Below, one piece after another: positions 54,702 through 63,828 of a stretch of DNA of 64,000 bases. Where the stretch lies: assembly GCF_003710905.1 (NCBI RefSeq), contig NZ_RHHV01000013.1:62001-126000 (forward strand), written 5' to 3'. The notes below the pieces were generated by a model. That model saw only the letters and a list, made by a program, of their open reading frames with translations, was not told where the DNA came from and did no database searches. Positions within the stretch are counted from its first letter, which is position 1; every line of letters begins with the position of its first letter. The position numbers and the translations under genes were made by a program. Source of the stretch: Brevibacillus parabrevis (GTDB lineage: Bacteria; Bacillota; Bacilli; Brevibacillales; Brevibacillaceae).

Positions 54702-55637
54702 TTATTGGAAAATGCCCGTAAACGTCTTGGCATTTTCCAAAATGTTCAGTACCATCAGGCCGCCGATCATCAGCATGGCGGTCGGGGCGACGACGAGCGT
54801 GGTAATCAGCGTGACCTTCGGCGAGGCCTTCGCCGCTTTTTCCTTGACCAGCTCTTTGCGCATTCGCCGCATGTTGTCCGCCTGCACCTTGAACGTCACC
54901 GAGATCGGCACACCCAGGCGCATTCCTTGGATCAATGCCTTGATCAACAGTTGAAATTCCGGGTTGTCGTTGCGCCGCAGCAGTTGCTCGTACGCTTTTT
55001 CCCGCGGCACGCCAAGGTCGATCTCCTGGTTGAAGCGCGAGAACTCTTCCTGAATCGGCCCGCTGAAAAAGCGGATGACTTCGCGCAGGGCGTGATCGAG
55101 ACTGACTCCGGCCTGCAACGTCACGCTGACCGTATCGAGAAATTCGGGCAGATCGTAGCGGATTTGCTGCTGGCGCTCGCTCGCCTTTTTCTTCAACCAG
55201 AGGATCGGCAAAAAATAGCCAGCCAGCGGCCACAGGATCAGCCCGAACTGGGCGAACGGAAAGCCGAGGACGAACAACAACGCCCCGATGATGATGCCGA
55301 GCAGGGCGAGCACGATTTTGACGCCTTGAAAGCGGGCTACAGTCAAATCGAGCGGGCGGCCCGCCTTGAGCAGCCAGTCCTCCACCTCGTGCGACTCGCT
55401 GAAAAAGTTGAAACGCTGCCCGAGGACCGCATAGTCATCCCCGTAGCGCAACAGCCGCTTGACCAGTCGTTCCGAGGCCGTTTCCGGCTTGCGCACATCG
55501 TACGTCCGCTGCCCCGTCACCTCGTACATATGCTCGATCAGCGTGCGCTTTTGCACAGAAAACAAATACCATTCCTTTAAAAATATGGAAAAGAACAATA
55601 AAAACAGAAACAGACAGGTGATGATTAGTGCATCCAT
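54702..55637 (-). CDS. tadC: TadC-like membrane platform protein
   Basis: 311 residues, T2SF-type (type II secretion F) domain at about 140-290 with QIRYDLPEFLDTVSVTLQAGVSLDHALREV and FKVQADNMRRMRKELVKEKAAKASPKV. N-terminal membrane helix (about 3-22) and two more at about 105-150 and 282-302. Forms the inner-membrane base with TadB. Overlap-free, 4 bp after tadB. Confidence 0.87.
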   Translation of the reverse strand: MDALIITCLFLFLLFFSIFLKEWYLFSVQKRTLIEHMYEVTGQRTYDVRKPETASERLVKRLLRYGDDYAVLGQRFNFFSESHEVEDWLLKAGRPLDLTVARFQGVKIVLALLGIIIGALLFVLGFPFAQFGLILWPLAGYFLPILWLKKKASERQQQIRYDLPEFLDTVSVTLQAGVSLDHALREVIRFFSGPIQEEFSRFNQEIDLGVPREKAYEQLLRRNDNPEFQLLIKALIQGMRLGVPISVTFKVQADNMRRMRKELVKEKAAKASPKVTLITTLVVAPTAMLMIGGLMVLNILENAKTFTGIFQ

Positions 55638-55641
55638 CGTT

Positions 55642-56568
55642 TCACACCTTTATGTTGGTCACTTTTTTCACCAGGATGTAGGACAGCAACGTTCCGATCA
55701 GGAACAGCCCGAGCAGCACCAGCCCCATCGGCGTAAACAGCGGATCGATAAAGCCTTTGTTAATCATGTTCATCATCAGCACCAGGGCGACGGGCATGAT
55801 CGGCACGAGATACGAGACGTAGCGCTGCTCGGCGGTCATCGTCTTGATTTCCTGCGAGACGAGGCGGCGCTCCTCCATCGTCTCGGCCATCTCCTGCAGC
55901 ACTTCGCTCAGGTTGCCCCCTGCCCTGCGCTGGATGAGCAGCGTCGCCGCGAAAATGCGGAAATCGCGCGTCGGAATCCGCTTTTCCATCTCCATCAGCG
56001 CCCGGTCAAAACTGACGCCAAGCGCCAGCTCCCGCGACATCCGCTTGAACTCTTCTCCCGCCGGAGCGTTCAGTTCTTTTGCCACAATCGCGATCCCCTG
56101 AGTCAGCGTCAGCCCTGCGCGCAACGAGTTGGCAAGCAGGCGGCACACCTCCGAGAGCTGATCGTTCAATCTCTCCAAATATTTGTGGCGCCGGGCAAAA
56201 AAGACGGCTTTCTGGATGACATACATCGCGCCTCCGCCTGCCATGAAGTTGTAGGGAGCCGGAATCGCCACTACGCTGTGCAGGAAAAACCCAAGCCCCA
56301 TCGTCCCGACGAACATGCCCGCGAAAAATTCGGAAGGGGTCAGCGGAATGTTGGCCTTTTTCAGCTTTTTGCCGATCTCCTGGGCGTATGACTTCTGGTC
56401 AAAGCGGTCGCCCCAGACGACGATGAAGCTTTTGCGCTGTGTCTTTACCTCGTACCAGTCTTCCGCTTTCTTTTTCCACTCGTTTTTCTTCGTGCGGTAT
56501 CCGAGGTATTCGTACATGCCCCAAATTCCGAACAGCACCGCCAGGCTAAACAGAATAGCTAGGCTCAC
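55642..56568 (-). CDS. tadB: TadB-like membrane platform protein
   Basis: 308 residues from GTG 56568, placed behind GGAGGGGGCAGAC; an earlier in-frame ATG at 56613 lies inside tadA. T2SF domain at about 155-280: LNDQLSEVCRLLANSLRAGLTLTQGI, LIQRRAGGNLSEVLQEMAET. Membrane helices at about 1-22 and 255-305. Overlaps the tadA end by 23 bp, so the two are coupled. Confidence 0.88.
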   Translation of the reverse strand: MSLAILFSLAVLFGIWGMYEYLGYRTKKNEWKKKAEDWYEVKTQRKSFIVVWGDRFDQKSYAQEIGKKLKKANIPLTPSEFFAGMFVGTMGLGFFLHSVVAIPAPYNFMAGGGAMYVIQKAVFFARRHKYLERLNDQLSEVCRLLANSLRAGLTLTQGIAIVAKELNAPAGEEFKRMSRELALGVSFDRALMEMEKRIPTRDFRIFAATLLIQRRAGGNLSEVLQEMAETMEERRLVSQEIKTMTAEQRYVSYLVPIMPVALVLMMNMINKGFIDPLFTPMGLVLLGLFLIGTLLSYILVKKVTNIKV

Positions 56569-57934
56569 GTCTGCCCCCTCCTTTCGCCGTAAACATCGAC
56601 TCGTCCAGCTCAATCCCGAATACTTTGAACCGCTCCAGGCTGCGCGGGATGATTCCGGTCGGGGTAAAATATCCGAGCACTTCGCCTTTGCTGCCGATTC
56701 CAGTCCGGTGAAAGCGGAAAATTTCCTGCACCTCTACCCGTTTGTCCTCCGACTTCGCCACCTCGGAGATCGAGACGATCTTGCGCGTCCCGTCCGACAG
56801 CCGCATGACCTGTACGATGATGTCGAGCGCACTGACGATGTACTCGCGGACGATGGCAGAGGGCAAATCCATCCCCGCCATGACGACCATTCCTTCCAGA
56901 CGGTTGAAGGCGTCCAGTGGCGAGTTGGCGTGCACCGTGGTGAGTGAGCCTTCGTGACCTGTATTCATCGCTTGCAGCATGTCGAATGCCTCTGCGCCGC
57001 GCACTTCCCCGACGATGATCCTGTCGGGACGCATCCGCAGCGAGTTGCGCACAAGCTGGCGGATCGTAATTTCGCCTTTTCCCTCCATGTTCGGCGGGCG
57101 CGCCTCCAGTCCGACGCAGTTCGGATGGGTCAGCTTCAGCTCCGCCGAGTCCTCAATCGTAATGATCCGTTCATAGTGGGGGATCGCTCGCGCGGCCGCG
57201 TTGAGCAGCGTCGTTTTCCCGCTCCCGGTACCGCCGGAGATCAGCACGTTCATCTTCGCTTCCACGACTGCCTGGATGTAGCACGACATCGCTTCGTCAA
57301 ACGAGCCGAATTGTTGCAAATCGTCCATCAAATACGGCTCTTTGCGGAACTTGCGGATCGACACCAGCGTTCCGTTCAAGCTGATCGGCGGGATGACCGC
57401 ATTCACCCGGCTCCCGTCTTTCAGGCGGGCGTCGACCATCGGCGAGCTTTCATCAATCCGCCTGCCGAGCGGAGCCACGATCCGGTCGACGATGTGCCGC
57501 AAATGTTCCTCATCGCGAAACTTCAAGTCGGTCAACTCCAGCCGCCCGCGTTTTTCGATGTAGACGAGGTTGTGTCCGTTGATCGAGATTTCCGTAATCT
57601 CCGGGTCCGCAAGCAGCGGCTCCAACGGCCCCAGCCCCACCGATTCGTTGATCAGGCGAGTCAGCAGCAATTCCTTTTCGCTGCGCGGGATCACGACTTT
57701 TTCTTCCGACATGTACTGCGACACGAGACGCTCAATCGCCACCCGCATTTCCTGCGAGCCGAGGCTGGTCAGCCGCTCCAGATTGGTTTCCCGCAAAAGG
57801 CGTGTCTTGTAATGCTCTGCCAGCTCGTCAATGTAAGGATTGAAGGCGGGAGCCGCAAGTGTCGCTGCCAGTGTCGTCCGTGACGACTCATCTTCTGCTG
57901 TCTTCTGCTCTTGCTTGCGCTTGAATAAAGCCAT
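56546..57934 (-). CDS. tadA: TadA/CpaF-type secretion ATPase
   Basis: 462 residues. Walker A GGTGSGKT (234-241), Asp box TIEDSAEL, Walker B region [19 protein letters not shown], His box [14 protein letters not shown]-terminal domain (about 30-210) with [20 protein letters not shown], the CpaF mark. Hexameric ATPase that powers assembly of the Flp pilus. 12 bp after the cpaE-like gene. Confidence 0.93.
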   Translation of the reverse strand: MALFKRKQEQKTAEDESSRTTLAATLAAPAFNPYIDELAEHYKTRLLRETNLERLTSLGSQEMRVAIERLVSQYMSEEKVVIPRSEKELLLTRLINESVGLGPLEPLLADPEITEISINGHNLVYIEKRGRLELTDLKFRDEEHLRHIVDRIVAPLGRRIDESSPMVDARLKDGSRVNAVIPPISLNGTLVSIRKFRKEPYLMDDLQQFGSFDEAMSCYIQAVVEAKMNVLISGGTGSGKTTLLNAAARAIPHYERIITIEDSAELKLTHPNCVGLEARPPNMEGKGEITIRQLVRNSLRMRPDRIIVGEVRGAEAFDMLQAMNTGHEGSLTTVHANSPLDAFNRLEGMVVMAGMDLPSAIVREYIVSALDIIVQVMRLSDGTRKIVSISEVAKSEDKRVEVQEIFRFHRTGIGSKGEVLGYFTPTGIIPRSLERFKVFGIELDESMFTAKGGGRREPSYSV

Positions 57935-57946
57935 CTAGCTCCCCCC

Positions 57947-59104
57947 TCAAGACAGTTTGCTTTGGACCCATTTTCGGATGTCTTTTGCCGCAGGAGTCAG
58001 TTTTTTCTCATTCGCTTCTTTTTGCAACGGCCTTCCCTGATTGACAGCCGCCTGCACCCCCGCGTGATCCCGCCTGATTTCCGCGGTAATCGGGGCGTTG
58101 AACAGCCCTTTCAGGTCGGACACGGCCAGCTCGTTATCCCGGCCCACCTGGTTGACGACGACTTCCAGCCTGCCCTCGGTATCGATGCGCAGCCGTCTGA
58201 ACAAGTCTTCGACGAGCCGATAAATTTGCACAGAAGGCGTATCCAGGTTCATCACGTAGTAAATCATGTCGGCTTCCGACAAAGCGGCATAGACCAGCTC
58301 GTTCATATGGCTCGGCAGGTCGATGATGACGAAATCATAGCTGCGGCGGCTCGCCCGGATCAGGCGCGTGACAAACGCCTCGGACATGTTTTCCACAATC
58401 TCGGCGTCACGCGGGCTGACCAGCACTTCCAGCTTGGAGTGAGCCTCGCGCTGCGCCACGTTGCGGATGTGAAATTCGTTCATCTCATTCATGACCGGAA
58501 TCAGGTCCCCAAGCGTGCGGTTGCTGTCAAACGACAGGAACGTCTCCACGCCCCCGTACTGCAAGTTGAGATCAATCAAAAGCACGCTGGCCGTCGATTC
58601 CAGCTTCAGCGACTGGGCAAAGCCTGTGGCGAGCTGCGTACAGCCGCTGCCTCCCTTGCCGCTGTAAAAGGAATACACCTTGCCCCGCCCGCGCACAAAC
58701 GCTTTGCCGGAAGCATCCGCGCCTTTTTTGCGCTGCTGGATTTGGGACAGCTCGGATATTTTTTCGAGGCGATCGGTCAACAGGTTCAACTCGTCTGGCA
58801 TGACGATGTACTCGACTGCTCCGGCGCGGACGACGTCCCGCAGCAGGGCAAAATCTTGCCTTTCCGTCAAAAAAATGACGATTCCCTCTGGCAGCTCGCT
58901 CTGTATGTATTGAACCAGCTCGACTCCGGCCCCCTCCTCGGGCTGGACGAGCAACACGACATCGGGTCCGATCCGGTCGATTTCTTTTTTCACTTCGCTG
59001 GAGGTCGTATAGCGTGTTTGCTCATACCCGGCCAAAAATTCCGTGAGCATTTCCTTGACCGAATCGTAATCTGCGACTACAAGAATTTTCACTTCTTTGC
59101 TCAT
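57947..59104 (-). CDS. CpaE-like receiver/ParA-type ATPase
   Basis: 385 residues. N-terminal receiver-like domain (about 5-120) without a clear phospho-Asp (VVLLVQPEEG where the acceptor would be), then a MinD/ParA fold (about 140-370) with deviant Walker A YSGKGGSGCTQLA (Cys at 155), and IDLNLQYGGVETFLS and VIIDLPSHMNELVYAALSEAD. CpaE positions the pilus machine at the membrane. Third gene of the locus. Confidence 0.87.
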   Translation of the reverse strand: MSKEVKILVVADYDSVKEMLTEFLAGYEQTRYTTSSEVKKEIDRIGPDVVLLVQPEEGAGVELVQYIQSELPEGIVIFLTERQDFALLRDVVRAGAVEYIVMPDELNLLTDRLEKISELSQIQQRKKGADASGKAFVRGRGKVYSFYSGKGGSGCTQLATGFAQSLKLESTASVLLIDLNLQYGGVETFLSFDSNRTLGDLIPVMNEMNEFHIRNVAQREAHSKLEVLVSPRDAEIVENMSEAFVTRLIRASRRSYDFVIIDLPSHMNELVYAALSEADMIYYVMNLDTPSVQIYRLVEDLFRRLRIDTEGRLEVVVNQVGRDNELAVSDLKGLFNAPITAEIRRDHAGVQAAVNQGRPLQKEANEKKLTPAAKDIRKWVQSKLS

Positions 59105-59107
59105 GAC

Positions 59108-59968
59108 TTACCCTCCGGTTTTGGGTGCTGGATTGGTTGGCGGCTGTACCGAAGTTGGCGGTTTCGCTGGCTGCTGCTGATTGGTCGGTGCTGGTTGAGT
59201 TTGCCCGGCTGGCTGAGCCGCTGGTGCCGTCACTGGCGGAGTCGCTGGTGTTGTGGCTGGCGGCGTTTGCGGCTTTGTTTCCGCAGGCTTTGGCTTTGGC
59301 GCCGTCTCCGTCTTGTTCGGCTCCGTGGTTGTAAACGGGTCGGGAATCCCCAGCTCTCCTTTGCCGACATTGGCTTTCAAAATGCGCATCAGCTCGGCGT
59401 AGTGCTGCTGATGGATGAATTTGGGCACATCCTCAAACGGCAGCTCCAGCGCCACGCCCTTGAATTTGTTGTCCGACTTCGCCACCATGGCGACAGGAAC
59501 GTCCTTCATGAACACTTCGGTTACAGGCTGACCCGCCTTCGTAGTCGAGATGATAATATCCACACGGTCCAGCGCCTCCAGCTCCTGGTCGAACATGATT
59601 TTTCCCGACGCGTACACGGTAATCAGCCGATTGTTTTGATCGCGGACCATATTCGCCGGCTTCAAAATATTTTTCGTAATGATGTCGCCTTTCGACAAAG
59701 GGACGACCGTTACCTGATTTTTCAGACTCATCTTGTCGACAACGTACGAACCATCCGCGTACTTTTTCGGAATTTGTCTTGTCGTCAATTGATCGGGTTG
59801 GATCAAGGCACGAGAGGGAATATCGACATTCGCCTCGTAAATCTCCACCATCTCCCCGAGCTGCGCGTTCATGTCCTTGATTTTCTTCAAAAACAGAAAC
59901 CCGGCCAGAGCCGCAAGCAAAAAGGATAACGCCAGAAAAATAATTGCCCGTCGTTTCGATTCCAACAT
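59108..59968 (-). CDS. CpaB/RcpC-like SAF-domain protein
   Basis: 286 residues. N-terminal helix (about 8-28), then a SAF domain (about 40-110: VDIPSRALIQPDQLTTRQIPKK, SKGDIITKNILKPAN) and a middle domain to about 205. The C-terminal 75 residues are almost only Pro, Thr, Ala, Gln, a stiff tail that could thread the thick Gram-positive wall. CpaB helps build the pilus channel; in a Gram-positive there is no outer-membrane secretin, and none is seen here. Confidence 0.83.
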   Translation of the reverse strand: MLESKRRAIIFLALSFLLAALAGFLFLKKIKDMNAQLGEMVEIYEANVDIPSRALIQPDQLTTRQIPKKYADGSYVVDKMSLKNQVTVVPLSKGDIITKNILKPANMVRDQNNRLITVYASGKIMFDQELEALDRVDIIISTTKAGQPVTEVFMKDVPVAMVAKSDNKFKGVALELPFEDVPKFIHQQHYAELMRILKANVGKGELGIPDPFTTTEPNKTETAPKPKPAETKPQTPPATTPATPPVTAPAAQPAGQTQPAPTNQQQPAKPPTSVQPPTNPAPKTGG

Positions 59969-60090
59969 GAAAAGGTTCCCTCTCTTTTTCTGTAGCTAGA
60001 ATAATGTCAAATCATGCTGTACAGCCCATTTTTCCATAATAAGTAAAAACACACACTGTTACTATCGGATTATTCCCCGAGAATCACCGC

Positions 60091-60543
60091 CTAGTAATAG
60101 ATAACCATTACCAGCAACAGTCCGGTTCCCCCCGCGATGAATGGAGCCAGCGGGATTTCCCGATCCAAAGTCACCTTTCGCGACAGTCTTGAGGCAAGCC
60201 ATACGGGAAGCATGATGACTCCGGCAAGCAGATAGGCAAGCACCATCGCGAACAATCCCGCCTGCCAGCCCAACGCTGCCCCAACCACGGCAAGCAGCTT
60301 GATGTCGCCACCCCCCAACTGCCCATTGCTGATGACGGCCATCCCGAGCGACAGTCCGCCAAGCACGACGACCCCCAGGAGGTGCGCCAGCCAGTCTTCC
60401 GGCCGAAGAACCGCATGCGCGATCAGAAAATAGGCGATCCCAGGCAGCGTCAACCAATCGTAAATCAGTCGGTAGCGTAGGTCTGTATACACAGCCACTG
60501 CCATTACGAAAAGAATGGGAACGATGACATACAAGGTCGGCAC
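60091..60543 (-). CDS. Prepilin peptidase TadV/CpaA (A24)
   Basis: 150 residues from GTG 60543 behind GGGGGAGGAGGG. Aspartic peptidase of six helices with catalytic D21 in YTDLRYRLIYDW and D80 in GGGDIKLLAVVG. Lacks the N-terminal Cys methylase domain, as usual for TadV. Processes the Flp, TadE (and possibly TadG) N termini. First gene of the Tad transcript. Confidence 0.88.
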   Translation of the reverse strand: MPTLYVIVPILFVMAVAVYTDLRYRLIYDWLTLPGIAYFLIAHAVLRPEDWLAHLLGVVVLGGLSLGMAVISNGQLGGGDIKLLAVVGAALGWQAGLFAMVLAYLLAGVIMLPVWLASRLSRKVTLDREIPLAPFIAGGTGLLLVMVIYY

Positions 60544-61054
60544 GCGCCCTCCTCCCCCTTTCTTTTGGAGGAAAATTTCACCACCACTGACGATCATTTG
60601 GGGAATATTGTTGCGCATTCGGGAAAATTTTTTGGGTTATTTTAGAAAAAAATTTTGCCATTTCCGCTCGGAACAGGTCCTTTTACCTTGATCCTGCTCC
60701 CTCGCTGCCCGGCGTATTTTGCCGAATCGCGCACGGACCAAAATACTTGTATGACAAAAAGAGTGGTTCAGCAGATCCGCTTCTGCCAAACCACTCTTGC
60801 CCTGCTTTTCCCTATGCGATTTGAGCACGCGAAAGGAAACCGTCATGCCGCGATGAAGCCCGGCCGGAAGGAAAACGCGCGTGTTCATCCAGTTGAATCA
60901 GCAGCCGATATGTACCGGAGTGATGCGTGGCTGAAATCTCACCATAAGCTTTACAATTCCTTTTCGGCTGATTAAAGCAACTTTTCAGAGGCTTGTGATG
61001 TCTACAATAGAGGGAGTTTTATGCATTCAAGACAACGTAAGGAAGGAGAAGTCG
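60544..61054. promoter_or_regulatory. Divergent intergenic region between the Tad operon and the SARP-type regulator
   Basis: 511 bp without a clear gene. At 60759-60798 lies a strong hairpin (AAGAGTGGTT/AACCACTCTT with an inner GCAGA/TCTGC stem) with AAAAAG before it, so on the minus strand it reads as a terminator followed by TTTTTGTC. It is about 210 bp before the first Tad gene, where it could attenuate the operon. A plus-strand -10-like TACAAT (61012-61017 region) precedes the response regulator. I see no riboswitch core. A stop-rich minus-strand stretch near 60840-60990 looks like a decayed reading frame but is not assignable. Confidence 0.5.
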
Positions 61055-62200
61055 ATGAAAGCAATCTTGGTCGATGACGAACAACTGCCTTTGCAACATC
61101 TACAGATCATGCTTGAGCAAAAAATAGGTGGCATACAGGTGATCGGGACGTTTACCAACCCGATCCAGGCGATTGAAATGACGCATAAGCTTCGCCCGGA
61201 TGTCGTCTTTCTCGATATCAACATGCCGCAAATCAACGGTCTGGAAATCGGGGAGCAGCTCCAGAATGCCGATCCTTCCCCGGAAATCGTCTTTGTGACC
61301 GGCTACGACAAATATGCAGTAGACGCTTTCGAACTGTGCGCGCTGGACTACATCATGAAGCCTGTCCAACTGAAACGACTGGAGAAAACCGTCGAGCGTC
61401 TGCGGGAAAAAATCAACATCGCGCAAACAACCGAACAGCAAGCCACGCCGCTTGTCTCCATCCAATGCTTCAACCATCTCCAGTTCCACATGTCCGGCCA
61501 GGAGCCGCAGGAGATCAAATGGCGAACAAACAAAGTGCGCGAACTGTTTGCCTACTTGTTTCATCACCGCAACAAAACGGTGGACAAAGATACGCTTTTG
61601 GAGCTTTTATGGCCCGATTACGATTTATCCAAAGGAATGCCTCAGCTCTACACAGCGATCTATTTGATCCGCCAAACGTTGAAGCGATCCGGCATCAAAA
61701 CGGTTACGATCAACAAAGGCAACCTCGAAACGGGCTACAAGCTGACAGTGGAGTCCTCGTTGATTGACGTAGATGAATGGGAGAAGCGCCTGGCGCAGCT
61801 GGCTCCGCCTTCTCGCGACAACATCGCCGATTACGAGCAGACGCTTGCCATGTACAGCGGCGATTACTTTGGCGAGTACGACTATTTGTGGGCCGAGTAC
61901 GAGCGGGAGCGTCTGCGCCGATTATGGCTCCAGCTCGCGAAAAAAATGAACCACTTCTATCAGGAAAAAGGCATGCTTGCTGAAGCGATTCAAGTAAACG
62001 AGCGCATTCAGCTTTTGCATCCTTTGGACGAGGACTGCTATTTCTCCCTGATGCAGCTCTACGACGCCATGAATGATCCCGCATCGGTCGAAGAGCAGTA
62101 TGAATTGCTCGCTACGCGCTGGGAGCAAGAGCTTGATTCCGCTGTGAATGAGGATATTTCGAACTGGTTTCAAGCGTGGAAAGCAAAGCAGTATGCGTAA
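61055..62200 (+). CDS. Response regulator with SARP/BTAD output
   Basis: 381 residues from ATG 61055 behind AAGGAGA. Receiver at about 1-125: acidic pair D7-D8, phospho-acceptor D54 (VVFLDINMP), K near YIMKPVQ. Then an OmpR-like winged helix (about 145-235: VRELFAYLFHHRNKTVDKDTLLELLWPDYD) and a BTAD domain with TPR-like helices (about 245-375). No histidine kinase is adjacent. It is divergent from the Tad operon and is the natural candidate for its regulator. Confidence 0.87.
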   Translation: MKAILVDDEQLPLQHLQIMLEQKIGGIQVIGTFTNPIQAIEMTHKLRPDVVFLDINMPQINGLEIGEQLQNADPSPEIVFVTGYDKYAVDAFELCALDYIMKPVQLKRLEKTVERLREKINIAQTTEQQATPLVSIQCFNHLQFHMSGQEPQEIKWRTNKVRELFAYLFHHRNKTVDKDTLLELLWPDYDLSKGMPQLYTAIYLIRQTLKRSGIKTVTINKGNLETGYKLTVESSLIDVDEWEKRLAQLAPPSRDNIADYEQTLAMYSGDYFGEYDYLWAEYERERLRRLWLQLAKKMNHFYQEKGMLAEAIQVNERIQLLHPLDEDCYFSLMQLYDAMNDPASVEEQYELLATRWEQELDSAVNEDISNWFQAWKAKQYA

Positions 62201-62296
62201 GGCTACGCACAAGCGCTACTCGAAAGCCCTTCCCGGCCCATTTGTCAGGAAGGGCTTTGACATCTGCGAAAAAGACTGCATTCCACGCTCGCACTG

Positions 62297-63028
62297 TTAA
62301 TTGTTTAAATTTTTAGTTTTTTCTCTGCATACAGCGTATTTGGAGATCAGCGTCCGCTGGTTGCTCAAATTTTGCAGCAAATATTGGATGTTAAAAGGAA
62401 GGAAATGATCGAACTTGACTTCCATAATCAGCATCGGCTGTGGAATGACGCTCACCATCGCGAGCTGGTCGTTGAACAGATCATCGAAATCAACAGTGGT
62501 CATCAGCTGCTTGTCGAAGGTCACTCGCACATTGCCTGTTTCCATCGCATACGCTTCCCGGATGTAGTCGGTTACAATCCGTGGGGCAAAAAGGGGCTGT
62601 CGGCTCTCCACATAAAAATCGCGGAGCAAACTGCTCTCCGTCTCCTTGAGAAAATCGGTTTGTCCCGTCATGATGCTCGCATATTCGTCCCGCGCAATCG
62701 CAACCGCTTCCTTGCAAATGTACCCGCCAATCTTGCTCTTTCGCTCCATTTTGATTGCAGCGTCACTGTTGTTGTAGATGCGGATTCGATACTTTCTGCC
62801 GCTGGATGCGGCGTTCTTTTTATCTTCCAGAGCCATGTCCTGAATATCGTCAAAATACAGGCTGCGAATCTGATAGCCTGTTTCGTCAATCGAGTGCGGG
62901 TCTAGATACGCAATCAGCCGCAGCTTTTTTCTGATCGTCTCGTAGTCGCTCCAGTGAAGATAATACTTCAGCTCATGACGAAATACTTTGCTGCCCGCAT
63001 GCCTTCCTGTCGCCCTGGTCCCTTTCAT
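62297..63028 (-). CDS. VTC-domain (polyphosphate polymerase-like) protein
   Basis: 243 residues from ATG 63028, one base after the stop of the 29-codon ORF upstream. VTC fold built of long beta strands: FRHELKYYLH, YQIRSLYFDD, RKYRIRIYN, KMERKSK, LIMEVKFDHFLP line the polyP/nucleotide tunnel with Lys/Arg/Glu. No membrane segment. VTC domains make inorganic polyphosphate from ATP; bacterial members are often linked to spore-coat CotH proteins, but no cotH is seen here. Confidence 0.82.
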   Translation of the reverse strand: MKGTRATGRHAGSKVFRHELKYYLHWSDYETIRKKLRLIAYLDPHSIDETGYQIRSLYFDDIQDMALEDKKNAASSGRKYRIRIYNNSDAAIKMERKSKIGGYICKEAVAIARDEYASIMTGQTDFLKETESSLLRDFYVESRQPLFAPRIVTDYIREAYAMETGNVRVTFDKQLMTTVDFDDLFNDQLAMVSVIPQPMLIMEVKFDHFLPFNIQYLLQNLSNQRTLISKYAVCREKTKNLNN

Positions 63029-63029
63029 T

Positions 63030-63119
63030 TCAGCCCACCCTCTTTTCCAAATCAAAAACACCATGATTATTCGTCTCATCCAAACGAAAAATGGTGTCGT
63101 CAAGCTCGTCTTCATACAT
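63030..63119 (-). CDS. 29-codon ORF between cheY-like and VTC genes
   Basis: MYEDELDDTIFRLDETNN and on to LEKRVG, stop TGA at 63030-63032, 1 bp before the VTC start. It starts 7 bp after the receiver gene stop, so the three are packed. The ribosome binding site is poor (GGGCTAAAG overlapping the upstream stop). It may be a small acidic protein or a coupling peptide that opens the VTC start. Below usual gene-size limits. Confidence 0.35.
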   Translation of the reverse strand: MYEDELDDTIFRLDETNNHGVFDLEKRVG

Positions 63120-63126
63120 GAAATCT

Positions 63127-63492
63127 TTAGCCCAATGCGTTGCGAACAGCCCATTCCACACGGTCAAGCTGAAGCGGTTTGGCGATAAAATCGCGCGCAC
63201 CAGCCTGAATTGCCTTGATGACGGTATCGCGCCGCACGACAGCTGAGCATATAATGATCTTCGCATCTTTGTCCATATCCATGATTTTGTGAGAGGCGCG
63301 AATCCCATTCATACCGGGCATGGAAATGTCCATAAAGACAAGCTCTGGCCTGTACAGCCCGTATTTATGGACGGCATCTTCGCCTGAATCAGCCTCCACC
63401 GTCACTTCCAGCCCCAGGGACTCCAGTATGTTGCGAAGCATGGCTCTCGTAAAAGCGGTATCATCCACTATCATGATGCTGCTCATTGACAT
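63127..63492 (-). CDS. Stand-alone CheY-like receiver
   Basis: 121 residues. Acidic pair D10-D11 (MIVDD), phospho-acceptor Asp in VFMDISMPGMNG, Thr/Ser (CSAVVRR) and Lys in IAKPL. No output domain, so it acts by protein-protein contact (flagellar switch or another partner) or as a phosphate sink. Ribosome binding site GGGGAGAAG. First of three packed genes ending in the VTC gene. Confidence 0.87.
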   Translation of the reverse strand: MSMSSIMIVDDTAFTRAMLRNILESLGLEVTVEADSGEDAVHKYGLYRPELVFMDISMPGMNGIRASHKIMDMDKDAKIIICSAVVRRDTVIKAIQAGARDFIAKPLQLDRVEWAVRNALG

Positions 63493-63692
63493 GACTTCTC
63501 CCCATCCCGACCTGTGTTTGATCGAAAGTTTCAGCAGGACTCAATCCCTATTGAATGCCCCGTAGAAAGACAGGCAGGATTATTTTGGCTAAAATAGGAA
63601 TCAAGACCTTTTCTATACGTACTCCTCATTGTACTCTGACCATCTGAACAAATTCTGAACAAGCGCATAAGTTTTACGAAAAACTGACCCGA

Positions 63693-63732
63693 TGCCGCCC
63701 CCCGGCTGTTTGAACATGAGCCGGGAGCGGCA
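63693..63732 (+). terminator. Orphan hairpin between divergent genes
   Basis: TGCCGC/GCGGCA outer stem and CCCGGCT/AGCCGGG inner stem, then CTTTTGTT on the plus strand. No plus-strand gene ends before it. Might end a short antisense or leader transcript. Confidence 0.45.
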
Positions 63733-63751
63733 CTTTTGTTGTGCAAATAGA

Positions 63752-63780
63752 TTGACACTGATATTCATTATCAATAATGT
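63752..63780 (+). promoter_or_regulatory. Fur-controlled promoter of the AraC-type regulator
   Basis: TTGACA (63752-63757), 17 bp, TAATGT (63775-63780). Between them TGATATTCATTATCA (63759-63773) matches the Fur box TGATAATNATTATCA at 14 of 15 positions. Confidence 0.75.
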
Positions 63781-63828
63781 GGAAATAGACGAGAGCCGGC
63801 AAACTACGATGGAAATGAGGCATGCAAT

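Noticed and set aside
57962-59929. 655-residue plus-strand frame opposite the CpaE- and CpaB-like genes
   Set aside because: No protein-like composition (His/Arg/Gln rich) and it covers two well-recognised minus-strand genes.
60840-60990. Decayed reading frame (SGTYRLLIQLDEHAR...) on the minus strand
   Set aside because: Short, without a start or ribosome binding site, and the resemblance to a known domain was too weak to report.
60544-61054. c-di-GMP riboswitch before the Tad operon
   Set aside because: No GEMM-type core found; only the terminator-like hairpin.
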